From Parasporobacterium sp. (GTDB lineage: Bacteria; Bacillota; Clostridia; Lachnospirales; Lachnospiraceae): a DNA stretch of 64,000 nt. Location: positions 1-64,000 of the forward strand of contig JAFWOB010000137.1 in the NCBI GenBank assembly GCA_017510065.1, written 5' to 3'. The notes under the pieces were generated by a model. The model was given only the letters and a program-made list of their open reading frames with translations, searched no databases and had not been told where the DNA came from. A program made the position numbers and the translations under genes. Positions 51,831 to 59,762 of the stretch are shown one piece after another. The first letter of the stretch is position 1, and each line of letters starts with the position of its first letter.

Positions 51831-53350
51831 TACGACAGACTCCTTTTCAGGAAAGCGCGGTCTATTTTACCGTTCAGGTTCAGCGGCATTTCCTCCAGTT
51901 TATGAACTTCCGTCGGTACCATGTAATCCGGTATCATGTTCCGAAGCTTCAGGATAACTTCTTCATCGTCCGGCGTACCGGTATAAAACAGGACAATCTG
52001 GTCTCTTTCCCTGTCATGAAAGCAGCAGTTGCGGTCAACACCCTTCAGTGCGGAAACTGCTGTTTCAATCTCTCCCAGTTCGATACGGTGTCCCATATGC
52101 TTGATCTGGAAATCTTTTCTGCCGATATAGATCATATCTCCGTTTTCATCTTTTTTCACCAGATCACCCATGCGGTACATTGTCCGCATATCTTCCGGAT
52201 CGCCATCCCGGAACAACGGATTCGGCACAAAGACTTCCGCTGTCCGTACCGGATCATTATAATAACCGTCAGCAAGAGAAGGCCCCAGGCCGCATAATTC
52301 ACCGATCTCGCCATCCGGAACCGGACGGTTTTCTTCGTCCAATATTAATGTTTTCATATGACCGGCTGTTTTTCCAATGGGAATGGAAGCGTTTTCATCC
52401 AGGATACCAGGGACATCATAATAAGTCAGGGTATCCGCAACTTCTGTTGCCCCGTAAAGATCCGCAAATAAAGTATCCGGATACTCACGGATCCACATGT
52501 TCAGCTGCTTGACGGGCATCACTTCTCCGCCGAAGATAACCAGCTTCAGATCATTCAGATGTACTTCCGGCAAGGCATGAAAATTGGCAATAAAGCACAG
52601 TACAGACGGTACAATGTACAGCGTATTGATATGATGTTCTTTCAGAAAATCCAAAAGCATTACCGGAAAAGAAAACAGTCGTTCCGGGATCAGGTGACAT
52701 TCACCTGCTGTACGGATCGTCTGGAAGATATCAAACGCCGCCATGATAAAATACATAGGAACCTGGCTTGCCAGTATCATATGACCGTCATCCAGTCCAT
52801 ACTGCTTTGCGATCCATTCCAGATGACAGGTTTCCGCTTTATGGGATATGATCACCCCTTTCGGCACTCCGGTGGATCCTGATGTGAAAAGAACAAACAT
52901 CGTATCTTCCGGTTTCATACCGTTTCGGGCACTCAAAAGAGCATTTTCATCCGGTATTTGTTCCATGGCATCTTCACAAATGATATAGATCATTTGTGAT
53001 CCGAACAGTTCCCGTGCTTTTCCGGCAAGATCTTTGGTCGTAATGACAGCTTCCGGTTCCAGTACTTCAATGATCTTTTCAATCCTTGCGCCGGGCATAT
53101 GAACATCTATGACCGTATAGAAATTACCGCTGTAAACAACAGACAGCATAGCTTCTATGCACCGAATGGATTTGGGAAGATAGATACAGACCGGACGATG
53201 CTTGAGACCAGTCCTGCAGACTGCTGTGGCAAGTCTGCGGGATCTTTCCCTCAATTCACCAAATGTTACCGTGCCATCTGAATCTGTAAATCCTGTTTTG
53301 TCAGGATACTTCTTAGCTGTCTGATCAAGCATGTCAGAAACAAACTGCAT
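51830..53350 (-). CDS. Amino acid/acyl adenylating ligase (DltA-like)
   Basis: 506 residues, ANL superfamily. Core motifs: TSGSTGVPKG (ATP loop), YGATEVADT, YRMGDL, GRKDFQIKHMGHRIEL and the catalytic Lys in NGKIDR. The length and the neighbours match DltA, which loads D-alanine onto DltC, but pocket residues are not close enough to fix the substrate. GGAGG is 7 bases before the ATG. It is coupled to the small membrane protein gene. Confidence 0.85.
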   Translation of the reverse strand: MQFVSDMLDQTAKKYPDKTGFTDSDGTVTFGELRERSRRLATAVCRTGLKHRPVCIYLPKSIRCIEAMLSVVYSGNFYTVIDVHMPGARIEKIIEVLEPEAVITTKDLAGKARELFGSQMIYIICEDAMEQIPDENALLSARNGMKPEDTMFVLFTSGSTGVPKGVIISHKAETCHLEWIAKQYGLDDGHMILASQVPMYFIMAAFDIFQTIRTAGECHLIPERLFSFPVMLLDFLKEHHINTLYIVPSVLCFIANFHALPEVHLNDLKLVIFGGEVMPVKQLNMWIREYPDTLFADLYGATEVADTLTYYDVPGILDENASIPIGKTAGHMKTLILDEENRPVPDGEIGELCGLGPSLADGYYNDPVRTAEVFVPNPLFRDGDPEDMRTMYRMGDLVKKDENGDMIYIGRKDFQIKHMGHRIELGEIETAVSALKGVDRNCCFHDRERDQIVLFYTGTPDDEEVILKLRNMIPDYMVPTEVHKLEEMPLNLNGKIDRAFLKRSLS

Positions 53351-53393
53351 ATGGAAACCTCCATTTTCCGGCAGGAGCCTTTTTAATTATAAT

Positions 53394-54458
53394 CTAGTGC
53401 AAAAAATCGCGTTGGGTATAAAGGAACCCATTCGCATTCTGTGACGTCAGTTCCTCAACATAAGGCAGAATCTGTGCATTATAGGAAGCGCATTCTTCCC
53501 ACTCCCTGCAGACAGCATCCTCATGTTCCGTCTTCAGATCGTAACGCTTTACGATGTAATCAGCCAGGAATCTGGTATATTTCTCAGCCCCGAAGATATT
53601 TAAATGGGTTGTATTGTAAAAATCATGTGTGACGTCGATTCCCATATCCTTTGCCGCAGCATTCAGATTAAGAAAATCAAACCCGGCTTCCCTGATCATA
53701 TCGATCATCTGATGATAAGAATCGGTCGGTTTACAGATACTCATTTCCGGGGTTCTGATAAATAAGACATTATCGATATCCGCTTCTTTCAGATAATCCA
53801 GAAGGATCTGAAGGTAATAAAGGCCGTTCTCGGAAACGTGATATTCCTCATCTGTATTTCGAAACGGCTGGATAAAAGGAGTCGTACCGAAGTTTTTGGT
53901 AACAGAATATCCCTTGCGGTTCATGTCGATCTTATCCCGAAAGACCTGCACCAGTTCTCCGAACCGGTCCCAGTTGGAATGGTACTTTTGAAACGGATTC
54001 CGGAAAGAGTCCCTTAACTCCTCCGGAACGATGTCCTCGATGGCTCGCTGCCGTATGTTCTGATCGGGAAGTGCGTCCAGGAATTTACGCAGGCTTGTCT
54101 CATCCTGCTGATTTTCATAACAGAAACTCCAGGTTTCAAAAACCAGAAGCTGGGGATGCTGCCTCTCGATCGCAATCTCCGCCGCATAGCGATATAACGG
54201 TGCCGTCATGGTGGAAGTAGACAGGGAATAACTGGTGATCCCCTGTTCTTCATAGGCAAGCGGCGGATAATAAGAAGTATAGACAGCGCTGGATCCGATC
54301 AGCACGACATCCAGACTGTCTTTCGGTTCCTTATAAAAGCCATAGATCCCTACCGCATCTTTTTCATTGGCAACACAAAGCAGGCCGGAAGCCAGAAAGA
54401 CCACCAGACTTGCACAGATAATAAACAGGATGACTTTGAGCCATTGTTTTCGTTTCAT
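53394..54458 (-). CDS. Membrane-anchored SGNH/DltD-like protein
   Basis: 354 residues. One N-terminal membrane helix (about 8-30), rest outside. Block I is GSSAVYTSYYP (Ser56/57). The C-terminal block reads NTTHLNIFGAEKYT, where SGNH enzymes have DxxH; the Asp is Asn here with an Asp six residues before the His. The arrangement equals DltD, which helps hand the acyl group to the polymer outside. It is the first gene of the dlt-like set. Confidence 0.8.
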   Translation of the reverse strand: MKRKQWLKVILFIICASLVVFLASGLLCVANEKDAVGIYGFYKEPKDSLDVVLIGSSAVYTSYYPPLAYEEQGITSYSLSTSTMTAPLYRYAAEIAIERQHPQLLVFETWSFCYENQQDETSLRKFLDALPDQNIRQRAIEDIVPEELRDSFRNPFQKYHSNWDRFGELVQVFRDKIDMNRKGYSVTKNFGTTPFIQPFRNTDEEYHVSENGLYYLQILLDYLKEADIDNVLFIRTPEMSICKPTDSYHQMIDMIREAGFDFLNLNAAAKDMGIDVTHDFYNTTHLNIFGAEKYTRFLADYIVKRYDLKTEHEDAVCREWEECASYNAQILPYVEELTSQNANGFLYTQRDFLH

Positions 54459-54487
54459 GTTTTCAGGATTTCACCGGTAATTCCGGA

Positions 54488-55321
54488 TCAGGGATTAAAC
54501 ATGGCATCATCAATATCGATGCAGCCGTCCACACCCTGCGGTTCATAGTAAGTGTCTTCATACGAATAATCATAGGAATAATCCTCGGAATAATCATAGT
54601 AATAGTCATCATCATAATAAGTATCGTATGAATCGGTGCTATGTTCCTGCTCGTAAACAGCTTTTTCCGCTTCCAAAGTAGAGATCCGTTCTTCGGAACC
54701 AGGTGTCTGATAAGTAAAATATAAAAGATCTTCCTCAACATGCAGTTCAATCTTCTCTGCATTGTCCAGCGGGATCAGGTGAAGGGAGTATTCCACTTCG
54801 TCATCCTTGAATTTCACAGTCCCTCTGAAATCCGGAATCGTTACGAACTGATCATCAGATACTTCTGTTTCTTCTGCTTCCCATGTAAACTTGGCAGTTT
54901 CCCCATCTTTCCAAGTTTTGGATTCCTCCAGGAGATTGCCGTCATCATAGTCCCCGTATAAGAGTGTAAGCATTTCCGTATCCGCCAGATCTTCCTCGGA
55001 AAGGCCCTTTGCTTTCCGGAAAGCAATGACCGCTTCCTGTGTCTTGGGGCCGTATGATCCGTCTGCCACATCATCCAGGAACTTCTGTTCGATCAACGCT
55101 TCCTGCATTCTGCGGACTTCCTCTGCGGGGTCATAATTTTCATCATATTCAAAGACCGTGAAATAGACGATCTCTTTACCGGTTGAATTGATTACTTCAA
55201 GCTTCGTTTCCACTGCCTTGCTCTCCGGCGCACTGTCCTGCGATGCCAGAGTGGTTCCGGCAAAAAGAAGGCTGAATAATAATACTACTATGATACAATT
55301 CAAAAATACTCTGTTCTTCAT
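54488..55321 (-). CDS. Secreted protein with peptidoglycan-binding domain and Tyr/Asp-rich tail
   Basis: 277 residues. Signal peptide 1-26 (TTLAS). A PG_binding_1 motif at about 66-106 (EVRRMQEALIEQKFLDD...TQEAVIAFRKAKGL), then a beta-rich middle. The C-terminal 45 or so residues are a low-complexity run of Tyr, Asp, Ser and Glu (YYDDDYYYDYSEDYSYDYSY) ending GCIDIDDAMFNP. The tail may bind cations or polymer. It lies 29 bases before the SGNH gene, so it may be in the dlt-like operon. Confidence 0.75.
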   Translation of the reverse strand: MKNRVFLNCIIVVLLFSLLFAGTTLASQDSAPESKAVETKLEVINSTGKEIVYFTVFEYDENYDPAEEVRRMQEALIEQKFLDDVADGSYGPKTQEAVIAFRKAKGLSEEDLADTEMLTLLYGDYDDGNLLEESKTWKDGETAKFTWEAEETEVSDDQFVTIPDFRGTVKFKDDEVEYSLHLIPLDNAEKIELHVEEDLLYFTYQTPGSEERISTLEAEKAVYEQEHSTDSYDTYYDDDYYYDYSEDYSYDYSYEDTYYEPQGVDGCIDIDDAMFNP

Positions 55322-55370
55322 TTTCCTGCTGCTCCTTTATATATCCATATCTTTGTTGAAAAACAAGTTC

Positions 55371-57296
55371 TCAATCTCCATATACACTGCCATATACATA
55401 CAGCCAGGTTCCCGACTGTCCGTAATTGATCATATAACCGTTTCTTCCTGTCTGCATTTCAAAATCAGGGTCGCAGACATAGGTCGCTCCGTCAACTTTG
55501 ATCTCAACCCATGCATGTTCTCCGAAGCCGCCGCTTCGATAGGGAACCTGTCCGTCGATCACAACAGCCTCGTATCCCAGCACTCTGGCCATCCAGCAGA
55601 ACGTAGACGCCATACTGATGCAGTTTCCATAATGTGTACTAAAGGAATAGATGGCATTTTCCGTAGTTGTGGATCCGCAGTCCAGATTGATATTGTAACT
55701 GATGCCGACAGACCATTTATAAGCAGAATATAAGTCCCATCCCACCTTGTCAAGAACAGCTTTTGACATCATCTCCACTTCGCTCTCTGCATTATCCAGC
55801 AGTTCCTGGTCAAATGCGATGGGATCCGAAAACAGTTTTTCCGCCGTATTCTTTCCAAAAGAGCCATCTCTTGGAAGCGAGTTGATGATCTGGAAATTCC
55901 GGACCGCCTGTACCGTGTAATTACCGTATATGCCATCCGGTTCAACCGTCAGATACCCCAGTCCTTTCAGGATTTTCTGAAGCATTCTGACAGCAGTTCC
56001 CTGTGATCCCTTCATAAGACCTGAAAAGGTACACGCACCTCGATAGATCGCATTAACGGTACTGGCGTCAGCAACACCTGTGCTCCTCATTCCATAATAC
56101 ATCTGGAATTTTTTGATCGCTCTCTGTGTATATCCGCCAAAGATTCCATCCGGCTGCGCAGAAAGAAATCCCAGTTCTGACAATTTTGCCTGAAGAAGCA
56201 GGACTGTATTCCCCTGACTTCCGATCTTGTTGACCTTAAACGTCTCTGTGTTTTCGATCAATTGTGCTGTGGTCCAGTTTCCGACACCGCCATCCGGTGA
56301 TTCGAGCCCCGCCTGTGCCTGAAACGCCCTGACTGCTGCTTCTGTGTAAGTGCCGAAGCTTCCGTCCGGATAAACCGGAAGGAATCCTGCATTGTACAGA
56401 TACTGCTGTACACCATAGACCGCTTTCCCTGTTGATCCTTTCCAGAGCGTCCTGTAAGCCTGCGCGCTTCCCTGATACAGAAGGGCAAGGGTTTCACTGT
56501 CTGCTGTCCCTGTTACGGGCAGGCAGTTATACAACTGAAATCTTTTTACCGCCATCAGAGACTGTCCGCCAAAGATCCCATCAGGTGTTGCAAACAGATA
56601 GTTCAGTTCTTTTAATGCTTTTTGCATTTTCAGAACATCTTCTCCTGTCATGCCTACAGAAAGAGAGGCCCGGTCTTCCTGTGCGGGCAGTTCTTCCTCC
56701 TGCGTATCCTGGATTTCTTCTTCTATTTCAGAGAAATCTTCTGCAGCCACCTGTGATTCTACTTCTGTCATCGTTTCTTCGACAGGTTCTTCCTCTTCAG
56801 TTTCAGGCTGCATTTCTTCTACTGCTGCTGTTTCATCTTCCGCAGGCTCTTCCATTTCTTCAACAGATTCTTCCGTATCCGATGGTTTCTCTTCTGCAGC
56901 TGGTTCTTCCGCAGCTGGTTCGCTATTCTCTTCTTCCGTCTCTGTCGGCTCTTCGGATGCTGTTTCTTCCTCTATGGCAGGCTGTTCTTCTACAGCCGGC
57001 TCTTCCGGCTCCGCTTCTGCAGGCATTGCCTTCTCTTCTTCTGAGAATTGTGTTTGATCATTTTCTTCCGGCTGCAGGATCTCTTCCTCCGGGATCATTT
57101 CCTGATCCTCAACCTGTTCAGTGATAACGGTTGCTTCTTCCTGATCAGTCTCCTGTGCCAAAACCTCTTGTGCTTCCTCTGCTAAAGCTGTCTGCGAGAA
57201 CATCAGGCACATAAAAATAAGTGCAAAAAAAAGAACTGCTGTTTTTTTGATGAACAAAGCAGTCCGACGTGCAAGAAAACTACTATTCTGTTTCAT
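55371..57296 (-). CDS. Secreted transglutaminase-like protein with four peptidoglycan-binding repeats
   Basis: 641 residues. Signal peptide to about 39 (ALAEEA), then a 170-residue Glu/Pro/Ala/Thr-rich stretch (40-210). Four PG_binding_1 repeats follow (about 212-275, 285-348, 356-420, 427-492), each with a DG.FG/YG..T..A...FQ core. The C-terminal domain (about 510-641) is a transglutaminase/protease-like fold with Cys559 (GNCISMASTFC), His594 (EHAWVEI) and Asp609 (YVCDPD). It probably binds cell wall and acts on cross-links or proteins. No strong SD; own promoter. Confidence 0.85.
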   Translation of the reverse strand: MKQNSSFLARRTALFIKKTAVLFFALIFMCLMFSQTALAEEAQEVLAQETDQEEATVITEQVEDQEMIPEEEILQPEENDQTQFSEEEKAMPAEAEPEEPAVEEQPAIEEETASEEPTETEEENSEPAAEEPAAEEKPSDTEESVEEMEEPAEDETAAVEEMQPETEEEEPVEETMTEVESQVAAEDFSEIEEEIQDTQEEELPAQEDRASLSVGMTGEDVLKMQKALKELNYLFATPDGIFGGQSLMAVKRFQLYNCLPVTGTADSETLALLYQGSAQAYRTLWKGSTGKAVYGVQQYLYNAGFLPVYPDGSFGTYTEAAVRAFQAQAGLESPDGGVGNWTTAQLIENTETFKVNKIGSQGNTVLLLQAKLSELGFLSAQPDGIFGGYTQRAIKKFQMYYGMRSTGVADASTVNAIYRGACTFSGLMKGSQGTAVRMLQKILKGLGYLTVEPDGIYGNYTVQAVRNFQIINSLPRDGSFGKNTAEKLFSDPIAFDQELLDNAESEVEMMSKAVLDKVGWDLYSAYKWSVGISYNINLDCGSTTTENAIYSFSTHYGNCISMASTFCWMARVLGYEAVVIDGQVPYRSGGFGEHAWVEIKVDGATYVCDPDFEMQTGRNGYMINYGQSGTWLYVYGSVYGD

Positions 57297-57347
57297 AGCT
57301 AAATACCAATAACATAAAATAACAAATTACAAAAACTAACGAGAAAT

Positions 57348-57376
57348 ATATTACTCTTTTCCACAGGAATAATCAA
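57348..57376 (-). promoter_or_regulatory. Promoter of the transglutaminase-like gene
   Basis: TTGATT (57371-57376), 17 bases, TAATAT (57348-57353) on the minus strand, 51 bases before the start codon. Confidence 0.65.
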
Positions 57377-57399
57377 GCGCATGTATGAGAACAGAAATA

Positions 57400-57434
57400 A
57401 AAAAGCTGCGTCATTACCTATGCCGCAGCTTTTT
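57400..57434 (-). terminator. Terminator of ssrA
   Basis: Stem AAAAAGCTGCG/CGCAGCTTTTT immediately after the tmRNA 3-prime end, with a U-run on the minus strand. Confidence 0.9.
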
Positions 57435-57436
57435 CA

Positions 57437-57785
57437 TGGAGATGAGGGGAATCGAACCCCTGTCCGAAATTCTGTCCTCAGGACTTTCTTCCACTACAGT
57501 CATTGAAATTTTGTTTCCCCGGTACGGATCCCCAATGACAGACTTCCATACAAGGTAGCTTCATGATACTCCTGCAGCTGCAAAGCTTAGACTGCAGGGT
57601 TCCCCGCAAGGATGACGCCGGACAGGAAGGCAGCGGGACTCCCTCCGCCGACGAGCCGCTTAATTAAGCAGCAAAAGCTAATTTATTATCTTTAGCGTTT
57701 AGATTTAATTGGATCTTTTAAGGTAGTGACCCGCTACCAGTGGCTTATCCTGCCTCGAAAACCCCGTCGAAACCTGTACATCCCC
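57437..57785 (-). ncRNA. ssrA: Transfer-messenger RNA
   Basis: 349 nt. The 5-prime end GGGGATG pairs with CATCTCC at the 3-prime end, with the tRNA-like T arm GGGGTTCGATTCCCC. The tag frame reads (N)AKDNKLAFAA then TAA at about 57660-57690. The CCA end is not encoded. It rescues stalled ribosomes and tags the product for proteolysis. smpB lies 8 bases upstream and the terminator directly downstream. Confidence 0.96.
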
Positions 57786-57792
57786 GGATCGA

Positions 57793-58263
57793 TCAGGCCC
57801 GCAGATTACGGACTTTGTAGTCCCTCTCCGCTTCCCGTCTCTGATCTTTTTTGGCGATATCCTGCCGCTTATCATAGAGTTTCTTGCCGCGGCAAAGGCC
57901 CAGTTCCACTTTGCACAAACTTCCTTTGAAATAAACCTGCAGAGGAATCAGGGTCATCCCCTGTTCCATGATCTTCTGGTTCATCCGCCGGATCTCTGCT
58001 TTGTGCAAAAGCAGTTTTCTGACCCTTAATGGATCACGGTTAAAAATGTTGCCTTTTTCATAGGGAGAGATATTCATGCCATAAACAAGCGCTTCCCCGT
58101 TCCGTATGCGGATAAAAGACTCCTTGATGCTGCACTTGCCCATTCTCAGAGACTTTACTTCTGTCCCGACAAGCTCAATTCCTGCTTCAAATGTCTCCTC
58201 CACAAAATAATCGTGATAGGCTTTTTTATTATTTGCGATCAGTTTGAATAACTCTTTTCCCAT
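57793..58263 (-). CDS. smpB: SsrA-binding protein
   Basis: 156 residues from the ATG at 58263, matching the normal SmpB start (MGK.. [13 protein letters not shown]). Further marks are [42 protein letters not shown] and the basic end [13 protein letters not shown]. It binds tmRNA and places it in stalled ribosomes. The SD is weak (CCGGAT), and a rho-independent terminator stands only 40 bases upstream, so expression would depend on read-through or an unseen promoter. In other Firmicutes rnr often lies between secG and smpB; it is absent here. Confidence 0.95.
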   Translation of the reverse strand: MGKELFKLIANNKKAYHDYFVEETFEAGIELVGTEVKSLRMGKCSIKESFIRIRNGEALVYGMNISPYEKGNIFNRDPLRVRKLLLHKAEIRRMNQKIMEQGMTLIPLQVYFKGSLCKVELGLCRGKKLYDKRQDIAKKDQRREAERDYKVRNLRA

Positions 58264-58302
58264 ATCCGGCAGCCAGACAGTTCTCAAAGCTTCTGTCAAC
58301 AA

Positions 58303-58331
58303 TAAAAAAGCACTCTCCTGCGAGAGTGCTT
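58303..58331 (-). terminator. Terminator between secG and smpB
   Basis: Stem AAGCACTCTC/GAGAGTGCTT with loop CTGC and a run of six T on the minus strand. Confidence 0.88.
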
Positions 58332-58342
58332 CAGCTGATTTT

Positions 58343-58582
58343 TTATTTTACAAGTGCTCCGATATTCAGGAGGATTGCCAAAACAAAAAATACAATTCCC
58401 GCAATCGTGGTGATCCTCTCCAGCTTTCCTTCCTTTGATCTGGACTTATTCTTAGCCCAGTAGGTTTCGGAAGATCCTGCAAGGGAGCTGGAAAGACCTG
58501 CGCTCTTGCCCTGCTGAAGAATGATGGCAACGATCAAAATAACACTTATGATAGAGATAATGATTGTCAATACAGTGTACAA
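58343..58582 (-). CDS. secG: Preprotein translocase subunit SecG
   Basis: 79 residues with two membrane helices (about 3-22 and 57-76) and the SecG loop [27 protein letters not shown]. The start codon is TTG at 58582 with AGGAGGG 8 bases ahead; no nearby ATG is in frame. Part of the SecYEG export channel. Confidence 0.92.
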   Translation of the reverse strand: MYTVLTIIISIISVILIVAIILQQGKSAGLSSSLAGSSETYWAKNKSRSKEGKLERITTIAGIVFFVLAILLNIGALVK

Positions 58583-58617
58583 AACGATTCCCTCCTAAAC
58601 ATAAATCAACAGCTAGT

Positions 58618-58646
58618 ATGTTAACATAATCCTTTTTTCTTGGCAA
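58618..58646 (-). promoter_or_regulatory. Promoter of secG
   Basis: TTGCCA (58641-58646), 17 bases, TAACAT (58618-58623) on the minus strand. It faces the promoter of the acyltransferase gene in the 118-base divergent gap. Confidence 0.7.
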
Positions 58647-58666
58647 GTAAAAAATTGTTTTTTTAG

Positions 58667-58694
58667 TTGAAATACCCGGTAAAGCAGATATAAT
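58667..58694 (+). promoter_or_regulatory. Promoter giving a likely leaderless mRNA
   Basis: TTGAAA (58667-58672), 16 bases, TATAAT (58689-58694). The ATG at 58701 is only 7 bases after the -10 box, at the expected transcription start, and no Shine-Dalgarno exists between them. Confidence 0.7.
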
Positions 58695-58700
58695 TTCAAT

Positions 58701-59762
58701 ATGGAAACAAATCAATCTCCCTACGCATTATTATCCCGCTACCGTTCCGTTCTGATGGGCATCGCGATCCTCCTGATCGTATGGTACCATTCTTCCTTTC
58801 AGTTCGATTTCGTTTCTTTTGAACCGCTGCGCCTTTCCCTGGCATTTCTGAAAGAACTTTGTTACTGCGGAGTTGACATCTTCATGTTCTTAAGCGGCAT
58901 GGGGATCTGGTCTTCCCTGGAAAAGAACAGCATTTCTCAATTTGCCCGAAACAGGTTCCGTAAGATCCTTCCCATCTGGTGGGGGTATCTGCTGATCCGG
59001 ATCGCAGTCGGCGCACTTGTTTGTGATCCGCCCTATACGTTTTTAGAGATCCTGGGTTTTTCCACCTTCACCGGTTTCTGGCTCGGCATGCCGGGGCAGG
59101 GGAACTGGTTTGTCTATTTCATTGTTCTGTTTTATATGCTTTCTCCGGTCCTTTACTCGCTTCTTAAAGACAGCCGTCGTAAAACAGGCATGTTTCTGCT
59201 CCTTCTTGCTGCTTCTTTTCTTCTCTCCCTGTCTTTCGCATTCAGGTTTGAACTGACGGGATTTTCAAGGCTTCCCGTTTATATCACCGGTATGTATACT
59301 GCTGCTGTCATGAAAGAAGTCCCCATGAAGAAAAAACACTGGCTGATCACAGCAGGCTTTTTTGTCACGGGGACCGTCATTCTGCTCTTATGCTATTGTT
59401 GTTTCAGAAGCTATCTGTATGACCTCGGATTATGGTGGTATCCTTTTATCCTGATCACTCCGTCCATGCTGCTTCTTATATGTGCCATCCTCAGAGTTCT
59501 GGAAAAACCGCTGAAATATCTTTTCCTGCTGTTCGGAAAATGCGGTCAGGCTTCCCTCGAGATCCTTCTGATCTCAGATCTTCTCTACCAGAACAACAGA
59601 TATATCTTTTCTGAAATCTCTTTTCTGAAACAGTTCTCCGGCAATCTTCAGGTTCTGATCCTTATGCTTGCCGCGGTTCTGCTCGGTCTTGTCTTCCATT
59701 TACTCGTCGAGCTTCTTAAGAAGACTGTGTCCCGTCATTTCCTGCGGTTTGGCAAGTCCTAA
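58701..59762 (+). CDS. Acyltransferase 3 family membrane protein (OafA-like)
   Basis: 353 residues, about ten membrane helices. The family opening RYRSVLMGIAILLIVWYHSSF contains the catalytic-type His, and FMFLSGMGIW and RKILPIWW follow. Such proteins O-acetylate or O-succinylate sugars of cell-surface polymers. There is no ribosome site, so translation is probably leaderless; a later start at 58755 would cut the conserved opening. The 3-prime end overlaps the end of gpmI by 63 bases, tail to tail. Confidence 0.82.
   Translation: METNQSPYALLSRYRSVLMGIAILLIVWYHSSFQFDFVSFEPLRLSLAFLKELCYCGVDIFMFLSGMGIWSSLEKNSISQFARNRFRKILPIWWGYLLIRIAVGALVCDPPYTFLEILGFSTFTGFWLGMPGQGNWFVYFIVLFYMLSPVLYSLLKDSRRKTGMFLLLLAASFLLSLSFAFRFELTGFSRLPVYITGMYTAAVMKEVPMKKKHWLITAGFFVTGTVILLLCYCCFRSYLYDLGLWWYPFILITPSMLLLICAILRVLEKPLKYLFLLFGKCGQASLEILLISDLLYQNNRYIFSEISFLKQFSGNLQVLILMLAAVLLGLVFHLLVELLKKTVSRHFLRFGKS

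Noticed and set aside
50050-53350. Canonical D-alanine dlt operon label (dltA, dltB, dltC)
   Set aside because: The symporter insertion, long MBOAT, altered SGNH motif and unverified ligase pocket make the specific symbols unsafe.
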